64,000 nucleotides of DNA from Caldicellulosiruptor danielii (GTDB taxonomy: Bacteria; Bacillota; Thermoanaerobacteria; Caldicellulosiruptorales; Caldicellulosiruptoraceae): NCBI RefSeq assembly GCF_034343125.1, contig NZ_CP139957.1, forward strand, positions 1-64,000, read 5' to 3'. Shown here one piece after another: positions 47,935-57,180 of the stretch; position 1 is the first letter of the stretch, and the number at the start of each line of letters is the position of its first letter. The translations under genes and the position numbers were made by a program. The notes below the pieces were generated by a model that saw only the letters and a program-made list of their open reading frames with translations, was not told the origin of the DNA and did no database searches.

Positions 47935-49266
47935 TTAATGGCACATGGAGGCTCCAGCCTCTGCAGGCTGGAGAGGAAATGTGCCTGATATTTTTGCTTG
48001 TTCTAACTCATAACTGTATCCATCAAACCGCTGAATTACTCTACAGTATTTGTAGGATATTCCCTGAACAATTCTCTTCCCATTTCTGTCCTTTATGTCA
48101 AAATATCCACTGTTCCTGCACGCTACTGTTCCTTTCCATGTACCCTTGTACTTACCTCTTGGGACTACTACTTTTACTATGTCACCTGTCTGAAAACCAA
48201 AGAAAAGTTTCTGTCTTGCTCTGTATCCTACTGGGAAACCATACTTATTGACGTTTGCCATCTGTCTTGTGCCTCTACCCTTCGCTGTTACATGCAATAC
48301 AGTTTTAGTCTTAAACCAAATCCTTTCAGGCGTAGATTGTCCTACACAAATTGCGTCAAAATGGTGGTCCTTGGGTAGACCTAATTTAATTCTGTTCATC
48401 TTTGTCAACCCACCACTTCCACATTCTATCGGTAGTCCTGTCTTCTTTAGAACTTCGTATATCTTCCATCTCGTAGCGTTAACTAATGCACAGTCCTTTA
48501 ATGGTTCTTTGACAAGTTCCTGAATTTCAGGATACCCAAATTCTTCTGCTGTCCTATTTCCTTTCCTTTGATTGCACTCATGGCAGGCTATAACAAGATT
48601 GTCTACTCTATCTGTCCCGCCTCTTGACTTTGGAATGATATGTTCTACTTCCAATGGTACATTTGTAGCGCCACAATAAACACACCTTCTGTTGAACTTC
48701 TCTAACAGGTACTCTTTTACTTCATATCCCTGGAGTGTTCCTTGTTGATATTCTACTCCAGAAATTTCTGGGTTCCTTAATTTCTGCGTATCAAATTTAA
48801 CATTCTCATATGAAATTGTAGTAATAGGGCACAACTTACAAAGCCTTTTTATCCACGTTTCGATATTGTTTACTCTGCTCTGTAGTGTTGGTGGCAACCA
48901 ATCTTCGTCCCTTTTCCTGTTCAAAAACCTTGGTTTTCTGTATCTCGTTTTTCTGTTTCTTCTGTTACGTCTTGAACTACGTCTTGCATCCATCTTCTCT
49001 TTTACGTCTGTTCTGTGATGTATCTGCATCATAAAAATTACTTCAGAATCATTTTTTAATATAGCAATACCTGTATGCCTGCTCCCATAATCAATTTTGA
49101 GTCTGTAGTTTGGTGTAAACGTTGATGTATCTTTTAATTCTTTAAGTCTTATAGTAAAAGGATAGACTCTGTGTACAACTGCTTTTCCTTCTTTTAGCAG
49201 TTTTCTTGCAACCGCTTCATGACATGGTGCTAAAGGTTTCTTATTTTTGTTCAGTACAAATACCAT
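47935..49266 (-). CDS. iscB: IscB RNA-guided HNH/RuvC nuclease
   Basis: IscB is the ancestor-type relative of Cas9 and uses an omega RNA to cut double-stranded DNA. The 443-residue product is complete: N-terminal PLMP-like domain ([20 protein letters not shown]), Ruv[16 protein letters not shown] (Asp59), Arg-rich bridge helix (about 95-120, [18 protein letters not shown]), Ruv[12 protein letters not shown] (Glu154), HNH domain with two CxxC knuckles (C195/C198, C228/C231) around [18 protein letters not shown] (His209), Ruv[14 protein letters not shown] (His302, Asp304), and a C-terminal target-interaction domain. ATG 49266 follows GAAAGGAGG. All catalytic residues are present. No CRISPR array or transposase accompanies it. 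Confidence 0.93.
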   Translation of the reverse strand: MVFVLNKNKKPLAPCHEAVARKLLKEGKAVVHRVYPFTIRLKELKDTSTFTPNYRLKIDYGSRHTGIAILKNDSEVIFMMQIHHRTDVKEKMDARRSSRRNRRNRKTRYRKPRFLNRKRDEDWLPPTLQSRVNNIETWIKRLCKLCPITTISYENVKFDTQKLRNPEISGVEYQQGTLQGYEVKEYLLEKFNRRCVYCGATNVPLEVEHIIPKSRGGTDRVDNLVIACHECNQRKGNRTAEEFGYPEIQELVKEPLKDCALVNATRWKIYEVLKKTGLPIECGSGGLTKMNRIKLGLPKDHHFDAICVGQSTPERIWFKTKTVLHVTAKGRGTRQMANVNKYGFPVGYRARQKLFFGFQTGDIVKVVVPRGKYKGTWKGTVACRNSGYFDIKDRNGKRIVQGISYKYCRVIQRFDGYSYELEQAKISGTFPLQPAEAGASMCH

Positions 49267-49578
49267 TTTGTAGAGTCTTCCTCCTTTCTCCAGTAAGTTA
49301 GTTTACCCAACTTACTGGGTGACGTGCAGGCTGGACTCAACCTGCATCTCCCATCGCCAATGTTATCCCTGCTTTTAGTGTGCAGACCACTACCCCTACC
49401 CCTCAGGGCTGTTTAGACCTGCACGGCAGTGTCTGGAGCTTGGGACGCACCCCAGAGTGCCATAACAGGGATAACGTAGGAACATCATCCCCTTGTCCTT
49501 CGAGTCAGTTCCTTAGGCTGGTCAACTATGACTTGGTTACACCAAGCCCCCGCTTCTTTAAGCGGTGGGTAGTTGACA
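47935..49578 (-). mobile_element. IscB (ISC, IS200/IS605-superfamily) element without transposase
   Basis: The element carries only iscB and its omega RNA. The iscB-proximal edge coincides with the iscB stop (TAA, 47935-47937), preceded by a hairpin CCAGCCT-GCAG-AGGCTGG. The other edge lies near 49578, where the minus strand reads GTCAACTACCCACCGC, a sequence typical of IS605-type left ends. Both edges were located by resumption of the DUF3800 frame. There is no terminal inverted repeat and no obvious target duplication. Mobility would need a TnpA in trans. Confidence 0.8.
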
Positions 49579-49598
49579 AACATACGTTGGTATAAGCA
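49267..49598 (-). ncRNA. omega RNA (HEARO RNA) of IscB with 5' guide
   Basis: The ~310 bp upstream of iscB are GC-rich and highly structured on the minus strand. Visible pairings are GCAGGGATAAC (49363-49373 region) with GTTATCCCTG (49461-49475 region) as a long-range stem, CAGGTTGAG-TCCAGCCTG, ACCCACCGCTT/AAGCGGGGG near the 5' edge, and a perfect 10-bp hairpin CCAGTAAGTT/AACTTACTGG just before the iscB RBS. In known IscB systems the guide is the host sequence at the 5' end; here it would be the ~16-20 nt ending TATACCAACGTATGTT (to 49579). Ends are approximate. Confidence 0.82.
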
Positions 49599-49677
49599 AT
49601 GCACCCATAATGAAGAGTTTTTGTTCTTTAGAAATGCCACTTTCGTCTAAAAATATCTTAACTTTGTATTCTTCCAA
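49579..49677 (-). pseudogene. DUF3800 protein, N-terminal part (gene split by the IscB element)
   Basis: On the minus strand TTG 49677, behind GAGGGGTG, opens the DUF3800 N-terminus: EEYKVKIFLDESGISKEQKL then FIMGALLIPTYV, with the family DESG motif. The frame meets the IscB element after codon GTT (49579-49581). Joining this codon to GAA at 47934 gives an uninterrupted protein. Expression would now yield only about 33 native residues followed by element sequence. Confidence 0.75.
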
Positions 49678-49749
49678 TTAATACACCCCTCACCATGAAA
49701 TATCATTGACTTTTTTCAAGGAATATTATATCATATAAGTGCGTATAAT

Positions 49750-49922
49750 AAAAAATATATGATATTGTGAGAGGAGCTGAGTACCTTCCGCGCATGCGGG
49801 AGATGAAAAGCTCCAGGCATATTCTGCTTGCCTTGCATAAGGCAACTGGGATATGCTGAATTTAAAAATATGATATTGAATGGATAGGCAGGAAGTTAAT
49901 TCTTCCTGCCTATTTTGTTTTT
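49750..49922 (+). ncRNA. unidentified structured RNA with terminator
   Basis: Two nested hairpin domains lie in tandem: GGAGCT (49773-49778)/AGCTCC (49809-49814) enclosing CCGC-GCAT-GCGG (49788-49799), and GCATAT (49817-49822)/ATATGC (49851-49856) enclosing TTGCCTT/AAGGCAA (49828-49845). A strong terminator ATAGGCAGGAA/TTCCTGCCTAT (49884-49913) with a T tract on this strand ends it. Possible promoter elements are TTGACT (49706-49711) with TATCAT (49729-49734). The domain block is flanked by direct repeats ATATGATATTG (49757-49767, 49868-49878). No known riboswitch or 6S pattern was recognised; a small non-coding mobile element is an alternative. Confidence 0.55.
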
Positions 49923-49948
49923 GCCTTTTAATTTTTCTACTACATTTT

Positions 49949-50524
49949 TTATTTTGCAAATTTTATAGTCACAAAAGCTTCTATAAATGCCGCAAATACT
50001 ACTAAGATAGCACCACATACAACAAGTGTCAAAAATCTTTTAAATGTAACATTTAGCTTTAGTTTTTCCTTTGAAAAAACAGCACTTTCAAGAAATATTG
50101 CCGAGGCTGCGCTGCCAATTAAAAATGCTGCAATTTCAAATATCCCGTGGGGCAAAATCAAAAGCAGTGTCTTTGCCAAAGATGTCTGTTTTGCTGAGAT
50201 TGTAGCAACAGCTCCAACTATAAAGCCATTTGAAAGAAGGACAAATAAAGATATAAGCCCAAATGTCAAAGTTCCCGCTGTTATAAGTATAAGATAAACT
50301 CTCATATTGTTCTTTAGAATTGCAAGAAATAGAAGGTAAGGGTTATTTGCATTTTCCAGTATATTTTTGAACATTTTTCTGATGTATTGGTTGATAAATT
50401 TCTGTATTTCCTCTCCAAAATAAAGTCCTGCAACAACGCCAAGGATGGTTGAAAGTACAAAAATCAAAAATGAGATTAAAATTAGTCTTTTTTCAGCTTT
50501 AAAGGTCTGAACAACAAATTTCAA
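49949..50524 (-). CDS. SpoIIM-family (stage II sporulation protein M-like) membrane protein
   Basis: A 191-residue membrane protein with about five helices. The family hallmark LLILPHGIFEIAAFLIGSAA lies near residues 125-144. In spore formers SpoIIM belongs to the engulfment DMP complex, but homologues (DUF95) also occur widely outside sporulation. TTG 50524 follows AAGGAGGTATAACAG. No other sporulation gene is nearby, so a sporulation role is uncertain. It is transcribed divergently from the MBL-fold gene. Confidence 0.87.
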   Translation of the reverse strand: MKFVVQTFKAEKRLILISFLIFVLSTILGVVAGLYFGEEIQKFINQYIRKMFKNILENANNPYLLFLAILKNNMRVYLILITAGTLTFGLISLFVLLSNGFIVGAVATISAKQTSLAKTLLLILPHGIFEIAAFLIGSAASAIFLESAVFSKEKLKLNVTFKRFLTLVVCGAILVVFAAFIEAFVTIKFAK

Positions 50525-50631
50525 CTGTTATACCTCCTTGAGATACTTTAAAACTCTTTCAACAAAATGATAACAGAAATTGAAGCTTAGGTGCAATTTC
50601 AATTAGAAGAAATTTTTACACAAAATTTTAA

Positions 50632-50660
50632 TTAACTTCTCTTTACATTTGGTATATAAT
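50632..50660 (+). promoter_or_regulatory. promoter of the MBL-fold gene and exopolysaccharide operon
   Basis: TTAACT (50632-50637) and TATAAT (50655-50660) are spaced 17 bp, 36 bp before ATG 50697. No other clear promoter is seen before 60 kb. Confidence 0.75.
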
Positions 50661-50696
50661 TATCTTTGATATAAATTTACAGGAGGTACTAAGAAA

Positions 50697-51329
50697 ATGA
50701 AGATAACATACCTTGCACATGCAAGCTTTTTGATAGAGACAAAATCGGGGGTAAAAATCTTGACAGATCCGTACGATGATTCAGTTGGCTACACGGTGTT
50801 TGAACTATCACCGAATGTAGTGCTGACATCACACAAGCATTTTGACCATGGTTATACAGGTAGCTTGAAAGGAGATTATGTTCTTGTCGACAAGGAAGGT
50901 GAATTTGAGGTCAAGGGTGTTAAAATAAAAGGCATAAAGACCTTCCATGACAAAGAAAATGGACAAAAACGAGGAGAAAACATTGTATTTGTCATAGAGG
51001 ATGAGTTTTGCGTTGCACATCTTGGAGATCTGGGACATGAACTTTTAGAGCATCAGCTTGAAAAGATGGGGAAAGTTGATATACTTTTGATTCCTGTTGG
51101 CGGCGTGTATACAATTGATGCAAAAGAAGCTTTCAACGTTGCAAAGGCTGTAAATCCAAGAATTATAATTCCTATGCATTACAAGACAGAAAAGCTCAAA
51201 TTTGACCTTGGAAAAGTAGAAGAGTTTACAAAGCATTTTGAAGATATTGAAGTATTAAATACATGTGAGATTGAAATAAATAACCTTCCAGAAAAACAGA
51301 AGGTTATGCTGCTTAAATACAAAGGATAA
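50697..51329 (+). CDS. MBL-fold metal-dependent hydrolase
   Basis: A 210-residue protein of the UPF0173-like metallo-beta-lactamase fold: MKITYLAHASFLIETKSGVK, the metal motif SHKHFDHGYTG (HxxxDH form), HLGDLGHELLEHQLEKMG and the late histidine in IIPMHYKTEKLKF. Such proteins are simple zinc or manganese hydrolases with unknown substrate, related to UlaG/phospholipase-type enzymes. The RBS CAGGAGGTACTAAGAAA precedes ATG 50697. It lies 15 bp before the polymerase/ligase gene. Confidence 0.87.
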   Translation: MKITYLAHASFLIETKSGVKILTDPYDDSVGYTVFELSPNVVLTSHKHFDHGYTGSLKGDYVLVDKEGEFEVKGVKIKGIKTFHDKENGQKRGENIVFVIEDEFCVAHLGDLGHELLEHQLEKMGKVDILLIPVGGVYTIDAKEAFNVAKAVNPRIIIPMHYKTEKLKFDLGKVEEFTKHFEDIEVLNTCEIEINNLPEKQKVMLLKYKG

Positions 51330-51344
51330 AGGAGAATTTGCAAG

Positions 51345-53552
51345 ATGGCAAAAAAAAGTGAGAAGAAAAGTATGTCTCAAGGTGCCAATAAATTTGGTGA
51401 AAGTGAAACCTCAATTTTCCCAGGCAAAACACTTGCGGTATACAAAATTTTTGTACTCATTGCTATTTGCGTGCTTGTTTTGATGAGCCCATACTACAGG
51501 GGGCTTTATTTTGACTATGAACTTGGTGCATTTCAGGTAGCAATGGCAGCAATTTTTATCCTTTTTGCTATATATCTTTTACTTTCAAAAGAAGGGTTTT
51601 TGGTAAACTCAAAACTTGAACTTATCTTGCTTCTTTTTATGGTAGCATATATTATTCCTTACTTTTTTGCAGCAAATAGAAGGCTTGCTCTTGGAGAATT
51701 TTTTAAGTATGCATTTTACTTTGCAGTTTTTTATGTTACATCGAGAATTTCAAAAGGCAAAGCAGAAAAGCTTGCAATTTTAAATAGCCTTTTTCTTTCA
51801 ACAGTAGGTGTTGCATTTTTTGGGTATCAAGCAGCGGTAAAGTTAATACCAGAGACTGCCCGTCCTCTTGGCATGGCAATGAACGGGCTTTGGGTTGGGA
51901 ATATGATAAACTCAACATTGCAGTATCACAACACGGCAGGAACTGTTTTGGCCTTTGGGTTTATAATCTCTTTGATGCTTGCGCTGCTGAGCGAAAATAG
52001 GGTGCTGAAAAGCATTTATTTTGCCTTTTCAAGCTTTATATTTACAGCGTTTTTCTTTACATACTCAAGAGGCTCATATATTACCCTTTTGCTTGCTCTT
52101 TTGGTGTTTTTCTTGCTTTTGCCAAGAGAAAAAAGGATTTCGCTCATTTTTAACATAGCGATTGTTGGCGCTTTTGTTATTGCTTTTTTGAATAAGGTTG
52201 GAGCAAACCTAAACGAACATGGGAAATTAAAACTTTGGCTTGTTTTGCTCTTCCAGATGGTTTTGGTTTTTGTCGTGACGTATGCTTTTGGATTTGTAGA
52301 AAGAAAACTTTATAGCCTTAGCAACAAATTTTACATAGTTGCAGCAAGTGTAGTAGCTATTTTAGCTATAATAGGTTTTGCCATTGCTCTAAAGATGCAT
52401 TTGATTCCTTCAGACATGGTTGCAAAAATCAAATCTATAGCTATGTTCTGGAAAGAGAGAAACTTTGTCGAAAGAATGGTGTTTTACAAAGATGGATTAA
52501 AGATATTCTTGAAAAGCCCTGTATTTGGCTATGGCGGAGGGGCATGGGTATCGCTATATTTTATGTACCAGTCTTATTTGTATTTTACAACCCAGTCTCA
52601 CAACTACTTTTTGCAGGTACTTCTTGACACAGGAATTGTTGGATTTTGTATACTAATAATATTTTTATGGTTTTTATTTTCAACTTCGCTCAAGGCATGG
52701 GTTAAAAAGGAACAAAAAGAGAATATTATTATTGCTGGACTTCTGGCTGCAGCTTTTGAGCTTTATTCTCACTCATTTCTTGACTTTGATTTTTCGCTTG
52801 CATCTGTGCAAGTTCTGCTATTTGCAGCTTTAGGGATATTAGTTTCGCTATCTTCACAGATTCTTCAAAAGCATAAGCAAGAAAAGGTGATATACACGGG
52901 CAAAAAGACAAATTTTGTGCCTGTTTTGCTGACGATATTTTATCTGTTTGTGATGGTAATTTCACTGAATTTCAGACTTGGAAATTACTATGCGAATATT
53001 GGTCAGCAGGCACTGCAGATGGGAAATTTGTCTTCTGCATATTCGTTTTTGTCAAAAGCTGTCACATACGACCCGCTCAGCTCCAATGCGCTTTCAGACT
53101 ATGCAGTTACCTTATACAAAATAGGTGACCAGAACAAAGATGCAAATTTAATTGCAAAGGCAAATGATTACTTTAAGCAGGCAATTAAAAATGATAGATT
53201 TAACGCTAAAATAAGGTTTAAATATGCAGTATATTTACTTTCCCACGGTGCAATAGATGAGGGCTTAAGGCAGATAGAAGAGGGTATAAAGCTTCAGCCT
53301 CTTCAGCCAGCAAACTATGAGCTAAAAGCTGATGCATATGCAAAGGTTGGAGATTATTACCTGGGAAAAGGTGATAAGGAAAAGGCGAGGAAGTACTATG
53401 AGGTTGTGCTGAAGATTCCGCAGGAGATTGAGAGGGTGAAAAGAGAAAGAGAGAAGATGCCTGAAGTAGTAAAACAAGATCCTAACTCACATAAATTTGG
53501 AATAACAGATAGAACTCTACAAATAGTAAATGAAGTCAAAAAGAAAATATAA
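51345..53552 (+). CDS. O-antigen ligase/Wzy-like membrane protein with TPR tail
   Basis: A 735-residue protein. About twelve hydrophobic helices occupy residues 30-530. The Wzy_C/O-antigen ligase loop GLKIFLKSPVFGYGGGAWVS followed by SHNYFLQVLLDTGIVG is diagnostic of the ligase family. The C-terminal ~170 residues form tetratricopeptide-like repeats (GNYYANIGQQALQMGNLSSA, LQPANYELKADAYAKVGDY). Such enzymes transfer or polymerise lipid-linked polysaccharide outside the membrane. ATG 51345 lies 15 bp after the MBL-fold gene behind AAAGGAGAA. Confidence 0.87.
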   Translation: MAKKSEKKSMSQGANKFGESETSIFPGKTLAVYKIFVLIAICVLVLMSPYYRGLYFDYELGAFQVAMAAIFILFAIYLLLSKEGFLVNSKLELILLLFMVAYIIPYFFAANRRLALGEFFKYAFYFAVFYVTSRISKGKAEKLAILNSLFLSTVGVAFFGYQAAVKLIPETARPLGMAMNGLWVGNMINSTLQYHNTAGTVLAFGFIISLMLALLSENRVLKSIYFAFSSFIFTAFFFTYSRGSYITLLLALLVFFLLLPREKRISLIFNIAIVGAFVIAFLNKVGANLNEHGKLKLWLVLLFQMVLVFVVTYAFGFVERKLYSLSNKFYIVAASVVAILAIIGFAIALKMHLIPSDMVAKIKSIAMFWKERNFVERMVFYKDGLKIFLKSPVFGYGGGAWVSLYFMYQSYLYFTTQSHNYFLQVLLDTGIVGFCILIIFLWFLFSTSLKAWVKKEQKENIIIAGLLAAAFELYSHSFLDFDFSLASVQVLLFAALGILVSLSSQILQKHKQEKVIYTGKKTNFVPVLLTIFYLFVMVISLNFRLGNYYANIGQQALQMGNLSSAYSFLSKAVTYDPLSSNALSDYAVTLYKIGDQNKDANLIAKANDYFKQAIKNDRFNAKIRFKYAVYLLSHGAIDEGLRQIEEGIKLQPLQPANYELKADAYAKVGDYYLGKGDKEKARKYYEVVLKIPQEIERVKREREKMPEVVKQDPNSHKFGITDRTLQIVNEVKKKI

Positions 53553-53613
53553 TTTTGATGAACCTGAAGGTGCATAGACAATATTAAATTTATTAATTGG
53601 AGGAAATTAATTG

Positions 53614-54687
53614 ATGTTATGTGTTCTTGATTGTCGCTGTATTAATTTAGAGAAAAATCACGGTATAAGTAGGTACACCTATGAGATTATTAGAAATGCT
53701 CCTAAGGATGTCAAACAATATTTGATACTCCTTGCAGACAAAAAGAACTTTAATGTATTGGCTCAAGCATTTGGGGAAATAAGGGAAATTATTAAAATTA
53801 AATCGTCTTTTTTGCATCCATTTGAGAATATAGAAATCCCAAATGCCTTAAAAAAGATTCAAGAAAAGACCAAAGAAAAGATAGCTTATTTTTCACCTTC
53901 ATTTTCTTCACCGCCAATAGTGGATAAAAGGATTAAAAAATATATAACTATTCATGACTTGATGCACTTGGATTTTTACTCAAGTTTAAAAAACAAGATA
54001 TATTATTCAACGTTAGTAAGATACTATGTTAACACAGCTGTTTACGTATTTACTGTTTCGAACTATTCTAAAGAAAAGATAATTAAATACTATGACAATT
54101 CAGAAAAGGTAAAGGTAATATATCCCGGAATTGATATAAATACTTTTAGAAAACTGAGAGATGAAGAAATTGAACGCTTTAAAGGTATGTACTCTTATCT
54201 ACCTGAGAAATTTTTCTTGTTTATAGGAAATAACAAAAAGCACAAGAATTTTTCATATGCTTATGAGCTTTACAAGAGTTTGAAGAGGTTTTATCCAGCA
54301 CATAAATTTGTATCGAATGTATGGGATAATGAAAGTGACAAAGAGATTGTTAGATTAGAAAAGCTTGATGACAATTTACTCTGTTTTTTGTATAACAGGT
54401 GCGAAGCATTTTTATATCCTTCCTTATATGAGGGCTTTGGGTTGCCACCTTTAGAGGCCTTAGCATGTGGAGCAAAAGTTATAGCTTCGAAATGTGCGTC
54501 TTTACCAGAGGTTTTAGGTGAATATGCGATTTATATAGATGTATATAAATCTCCTGAAGAGAATATTTTTGAAGTGATTAAAAAGCTCAACAAGCAAAAC
54601 CATGAATTTGAAGTTGTTAAGCAATATGTTTCCAAATTTAGTTGGCAGGTCTTAAGCAGAAAAATATTCGACTTTATATTTTCGTAA
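53614..54687 (+). CDS. glycosyltransferase family 4 (GT-B fold)
   Basis: A 357-residue retaining glycosyltransferase. The C-terminal nucleotide-sugar domain shows [20 protein letters not shown] with the ExxxxxxxE pattern, and an N-terminal acceptor domain begins [20 protein letters not shown]. The order [16 protein letters not shown] and [13 protein letters not shown] is typical of mannosyl or galactosyl transferases of this family. TGGAGGAAA at about 53598 favours ATG 53614 over TTG 53611. It opens a series of glycosyltransferase genes. Confidence 0.9.
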   Translation: MLCVLDCRCINLEKNHGISRYTYEIIRNAPKDVKQYLILLADKKNFNVLAQAFGEIREIIKIKSSFLHPFENIEIPNALKKIQEKTKEKIAYFSPSFSSPPIVDKRIKKYITIHDLMHLDFYSSLKNKIYYSTLVRYYVNTAVYVFTVSNYSKEKIIKYYDNSEKVKVIYPGIDINTFRKLRDEEIERFKGMYSYLPEKFFLFIGNNKKHKNFSYAYELYKSLKRFYPAHKFVSNVWDNESDKEIVRLEKLDDNLLCFLYNRCEAFLYPSLYEGFGLPPLEALACGAKVIASKCASLPEVLGEYAIYIDVYKSPEENIFEVIKKLNKQNHEFEVVKQYVSKFSWQVLSRKIFDFIFS

Positions 54688-54730
54688 ATTATTTGAAATT
54701 ATTCTTGTTTAATAAATGCAGAGGGTGATA

Positions 54731-56059
54731 ATGTTGCAACAATTAACAAAAGAATTATGGCACGAAGGTAAAATAAAAATCATATTTAGTACAGCAGGTA
54801 TTATATTATATTTGTTCTATATATTAACAGGCAATTTTTCAAGAATAATAAAATTACCCTTTTTCCCCCGCACAATATCTTTGATAGAAGTTAGTATATT
54901 AGCTTTTATTGTAATATTTTTTGTCTATGAATTGACTCTTCTTAAAAAAAATGAAGATTTACTCAAAAAAGTGAGCTTAAACGATTTAGACTCAGTTGAA
55001 GTACTGCTAAGTTTAATGTTACTTTCTATATTGGTTAATTACATAATTTACAAGTTCAATATATTACCATTACTTTACTATCTGAGATTTTTTTCTTTAG
55101 TTTATTTTGCATTCATAATTTATTTGTTCTTAAATTTACAAAGAAATATTAACAAAATAGAATGGTTTTATGCTCAGATTGGGTTACTACTCTGTATAAT
55201 TGGATGGATTATCTACTTTATTGAGCCAGACACAGAAAGATTAAATAAATTCTTTGAACAAAAGGGAATTTATCTTAATCTCGATCCTCATAAATTTAGA
55301 TTAATTGGCAATATTTTTGATCCTAATTTTTTTGGGAATATATTAGTTATGTTTATTAGCATCACAATGATAAGTTTTCTCAGACAGAGTTTGCAGGACA
55401 GAAAAAGATTTATCCAGAAAATCATTTTATTAATTTTTTTCAATATTACATTGTTAAAGACTATATCTCGAAGTTCAATTTTAGGTTTATTTCTGATGGT
55501 ATTTATTAATACTCTTTTGGTTGGGAGTTGGAGTTTTGCTAAGAAGAAGATTGAGATTTTTAAAAAGCTTATATTAGTAGATAGCGTTTTGCTATTTACA
55601 ACGTTATTAGATAAAGATTTTTACAAAATCTTTGAACGAATAAAAAGTATTCCGGTAGATAATTCTGCTCAAGCACGAGTGCAAAGCTGGAGTAATGCTA
55701 AACATTATATTGGTATGAGTCCGGTTAAATTATTAATAGGAGACGGTTACGGTTTTCTGAATATAAAATACGGCTTGCAATTTATTGGCTTTGATTCTTC
55801 TTTTTTAAATTTAATTTTATACTGTGGCTTAGCAGGGACTGCTTTTTTCTTGATGTGGCTGTTTAAAAAGATATATAGTGTGTACCAAAATATAAGATAT
55901 GACGAATTGGATATTAAATTACACTTTATAAATTTTTGCTCTCTACTACTTACATACTTTATAATAAGCTGGTTTAATAATCTTCTGTTTTATCAGTTTT
56001 GGCTCATATTGTTTTTACCGTATTATTATTTTGTAATAGATTACGAGAGAAAGGGATAG
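54731..56059 (+). CDS. Wzy/O-antigen ligase-type polymerase membrane protein
   Basis: A 442-residue protein with about ten transmembrane helices and little soluble sequence. The periplasmic loop between helices (AQARVQSWSNAKHYIGMSPV, then LLIGDGYGFLNIKYG) resembles the ligase/polymerase family, and FDPNFFGNILVMFISIT precedes it. It is AT-rich and weakly conserved, as polymerases usually are. ATG 54731 has AGAGGGTGATA in front. It probably polymerises the repeat units made by the neighbouring glycosyltransferases. Confidence 0.75.
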   Translation: MLQQLTKELWHEGKIKIIFSTAGIILYLFYILTGNFSRIIKLPFFPRTISLIEVSILAFIVIFFVYELTLLKKNEDLLKKVSLNDLDSVEVLLSLMLLSILVNYIIYKFNILPLLYYLRFFSLVYFAFIIYLFLNLQRNINKIEWFYAQIGLLLCIIGWIIYFIEPDTERLNKFFEQKGIYLNLDPHKFRLIGNIFDPNFFGNILVMFISITMISFLRQSLQDRKRFIQKIILLIFFNITLLKTISRSSILGLFLMVFINTLLVGSWSFAKKKIEIFKKLILVDSVLLFTTLLDKDFYKIFERIKSIPVDNSAQARVQSWSNAKHYIGMSPVKLLIGDGYGFLNIKYGLQFIGFDSSFLNLILYCGLAGTAFFLMWLFKKIYSVYQNIRYDELDIKLHFINFCSLLLTYFIISWFNNLLFYQFWLILFLPYYYFVIDYERKG

Positions 56060-56061
56060 AT

Positions 56062-57180
56062 ATGAATATTGGTATAGATTCAAGACCCTTAGATAAAATT
56101 AAAACGGGAATTGGTTTTTACCTTTACAACTTGCTGAAGGAATTACCTGAAAAATGTAGTGATATCAACTTTTTTCTTTTTTCTGATAGAGAGATATGTT
56201 TAGACTTTAATTACCCAAATGTAATAACTGTTATTGACAATAATTATAAACTTCTCAAAGGCACTTTATGGTATATATGGAGAATAAATTATTTAATAGA
56301 GAAACATGGTATCGATATATTTTGGGGTACCCAACATGTTTTGCCGATTATAAGGAACAAAAGTGTAAAAAAAGTTTTGACAGTGCATGATTTAGTATGT
56401 TATAAATATCCACAGACTATGGAAAAATTAAACTATTTTATTAATAAGATATTTATACCTCATTCAATTAAAAGCGCTGATAAGATTGTTGCTGTTTCTA
56501 ATTCGACAAAAGAGGATATACTAAGTTATTTTAATATTGAACCTAAAAAGATATGTGTTATTTATAATACGGTGATCATTTGTGATGTCGATAATATTGA
56601 TGAAATTGAATACTTATCAAAATATGGTCTTGAGAAAAATAGATACATTTTATACGTAGGTACTATTGAGCCTCGAAAAAATACAGAAATTTTGCTTAAA
56701 GTATGCGAAGAGATTTATGCTAAAACAGGCATGCCAACTGTCTTAGCAGGCAAAATAGGTTGGAAAAGTAATAAGGTTGTTCAAAGCATCAAAGAATATT
56801 CTAAAAAAGGATGTCTTAAATATTTAGAGTATGTAAATGATGTGGAAAAAAACTTACTGATGAAAAACTGTTTTGTCTTTGTATTTCCTTCTTTTTATGA
56901 AGGCTTTGGGTTGCCTGTTGTTGAAGCACTAAAAAACGGGGCACTAGTACTTGTGTCTGATACATCATCTTTAAAGGAACTAATAAACATAGATGAACTT
57001 AGGTTTAATCCTTTAGATTGCACGCAGCTAAGTGAAAAGATAATAAATTTTTATATTAACAACGAGGCCTATACTAAATTTAGAAAAAAATGCAATGAGT
57101 TATCTTCAAAATTTGAGAATAAGCAAGTAATAGAGAAATATGTTAAATTATTTTACAATTTGAGGGATGGTGCAAAGTAG
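56062..57180 (+). CDS. glycosyltransferase family 4
   Basis: A 372-residue GT-B enzyme starting MNIGIDSRPLDKIKTGIGFY, with the donor-site motif VFPSFYEGFGLPVVEALKNG and the linker ILYVGTIEPRKNTEILL. ATG 56062 (AGAAAGGGATAGAT before it) starts two bases after the polymerase stop; the longer frame from 55999 would overlap it. Its stop overlaps the GTG start of the next gene. The donor sugar cannot be told from sequence. Confidence 0.9.
   Translation: MNIGIDSRPLDKIKTGIGFYLYNLLKELPEKCSDINFFLFSDREICLDFNYPNVITVIDNNYKLLKGTLWYIWRINYLIEKHGIDIFWGTQHVLPIIRNKSVKKVLTVHDLVCYKYPQTMEKLNYFINKIFIPHSIKSADKIVAVSNSTKEDILSYFNIEPKKICVIYNTVIICDVDNIDEIEYLSKYGLEKNRYILYVGTIEPRKNTEILLKVCEEIYAKTGMPTVLAGKIGWKSNKVVQSIKEYSKKGCLKYLEYVNDVEKNLLMKNCFVFVFPSFYEGFGLPVVEALKNGALVLVSDTSSLKELINIDELRFNPLDCTQLSEKIINFYINNEAYTKFRKKCNELSSKFENKQVIEKYVKLFYNLRDGAK

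Noticed and set aside
49380-49595. Plus-strand 71-codon ORF across the omega RNA
   Set aside because: GC-rich structured RNA on the opposite strand explains it; no RBS and no recognisable domain.
49750-49922. 6S RNA or a known riboswitch
   Set aside because: The 5' and 3' ends do not pair into a long rod as in 6S RNA, and no known aptamer core was recognised; there is also no gene directly downstream on the same strand to regulate.
49726-49959. 77-codon minus-strand ORF in the structured RNA region
   Set aside because: No RBS, overlaps strong hairpins and a plus-strand terminator, and shows no protein-like conservation pattern.
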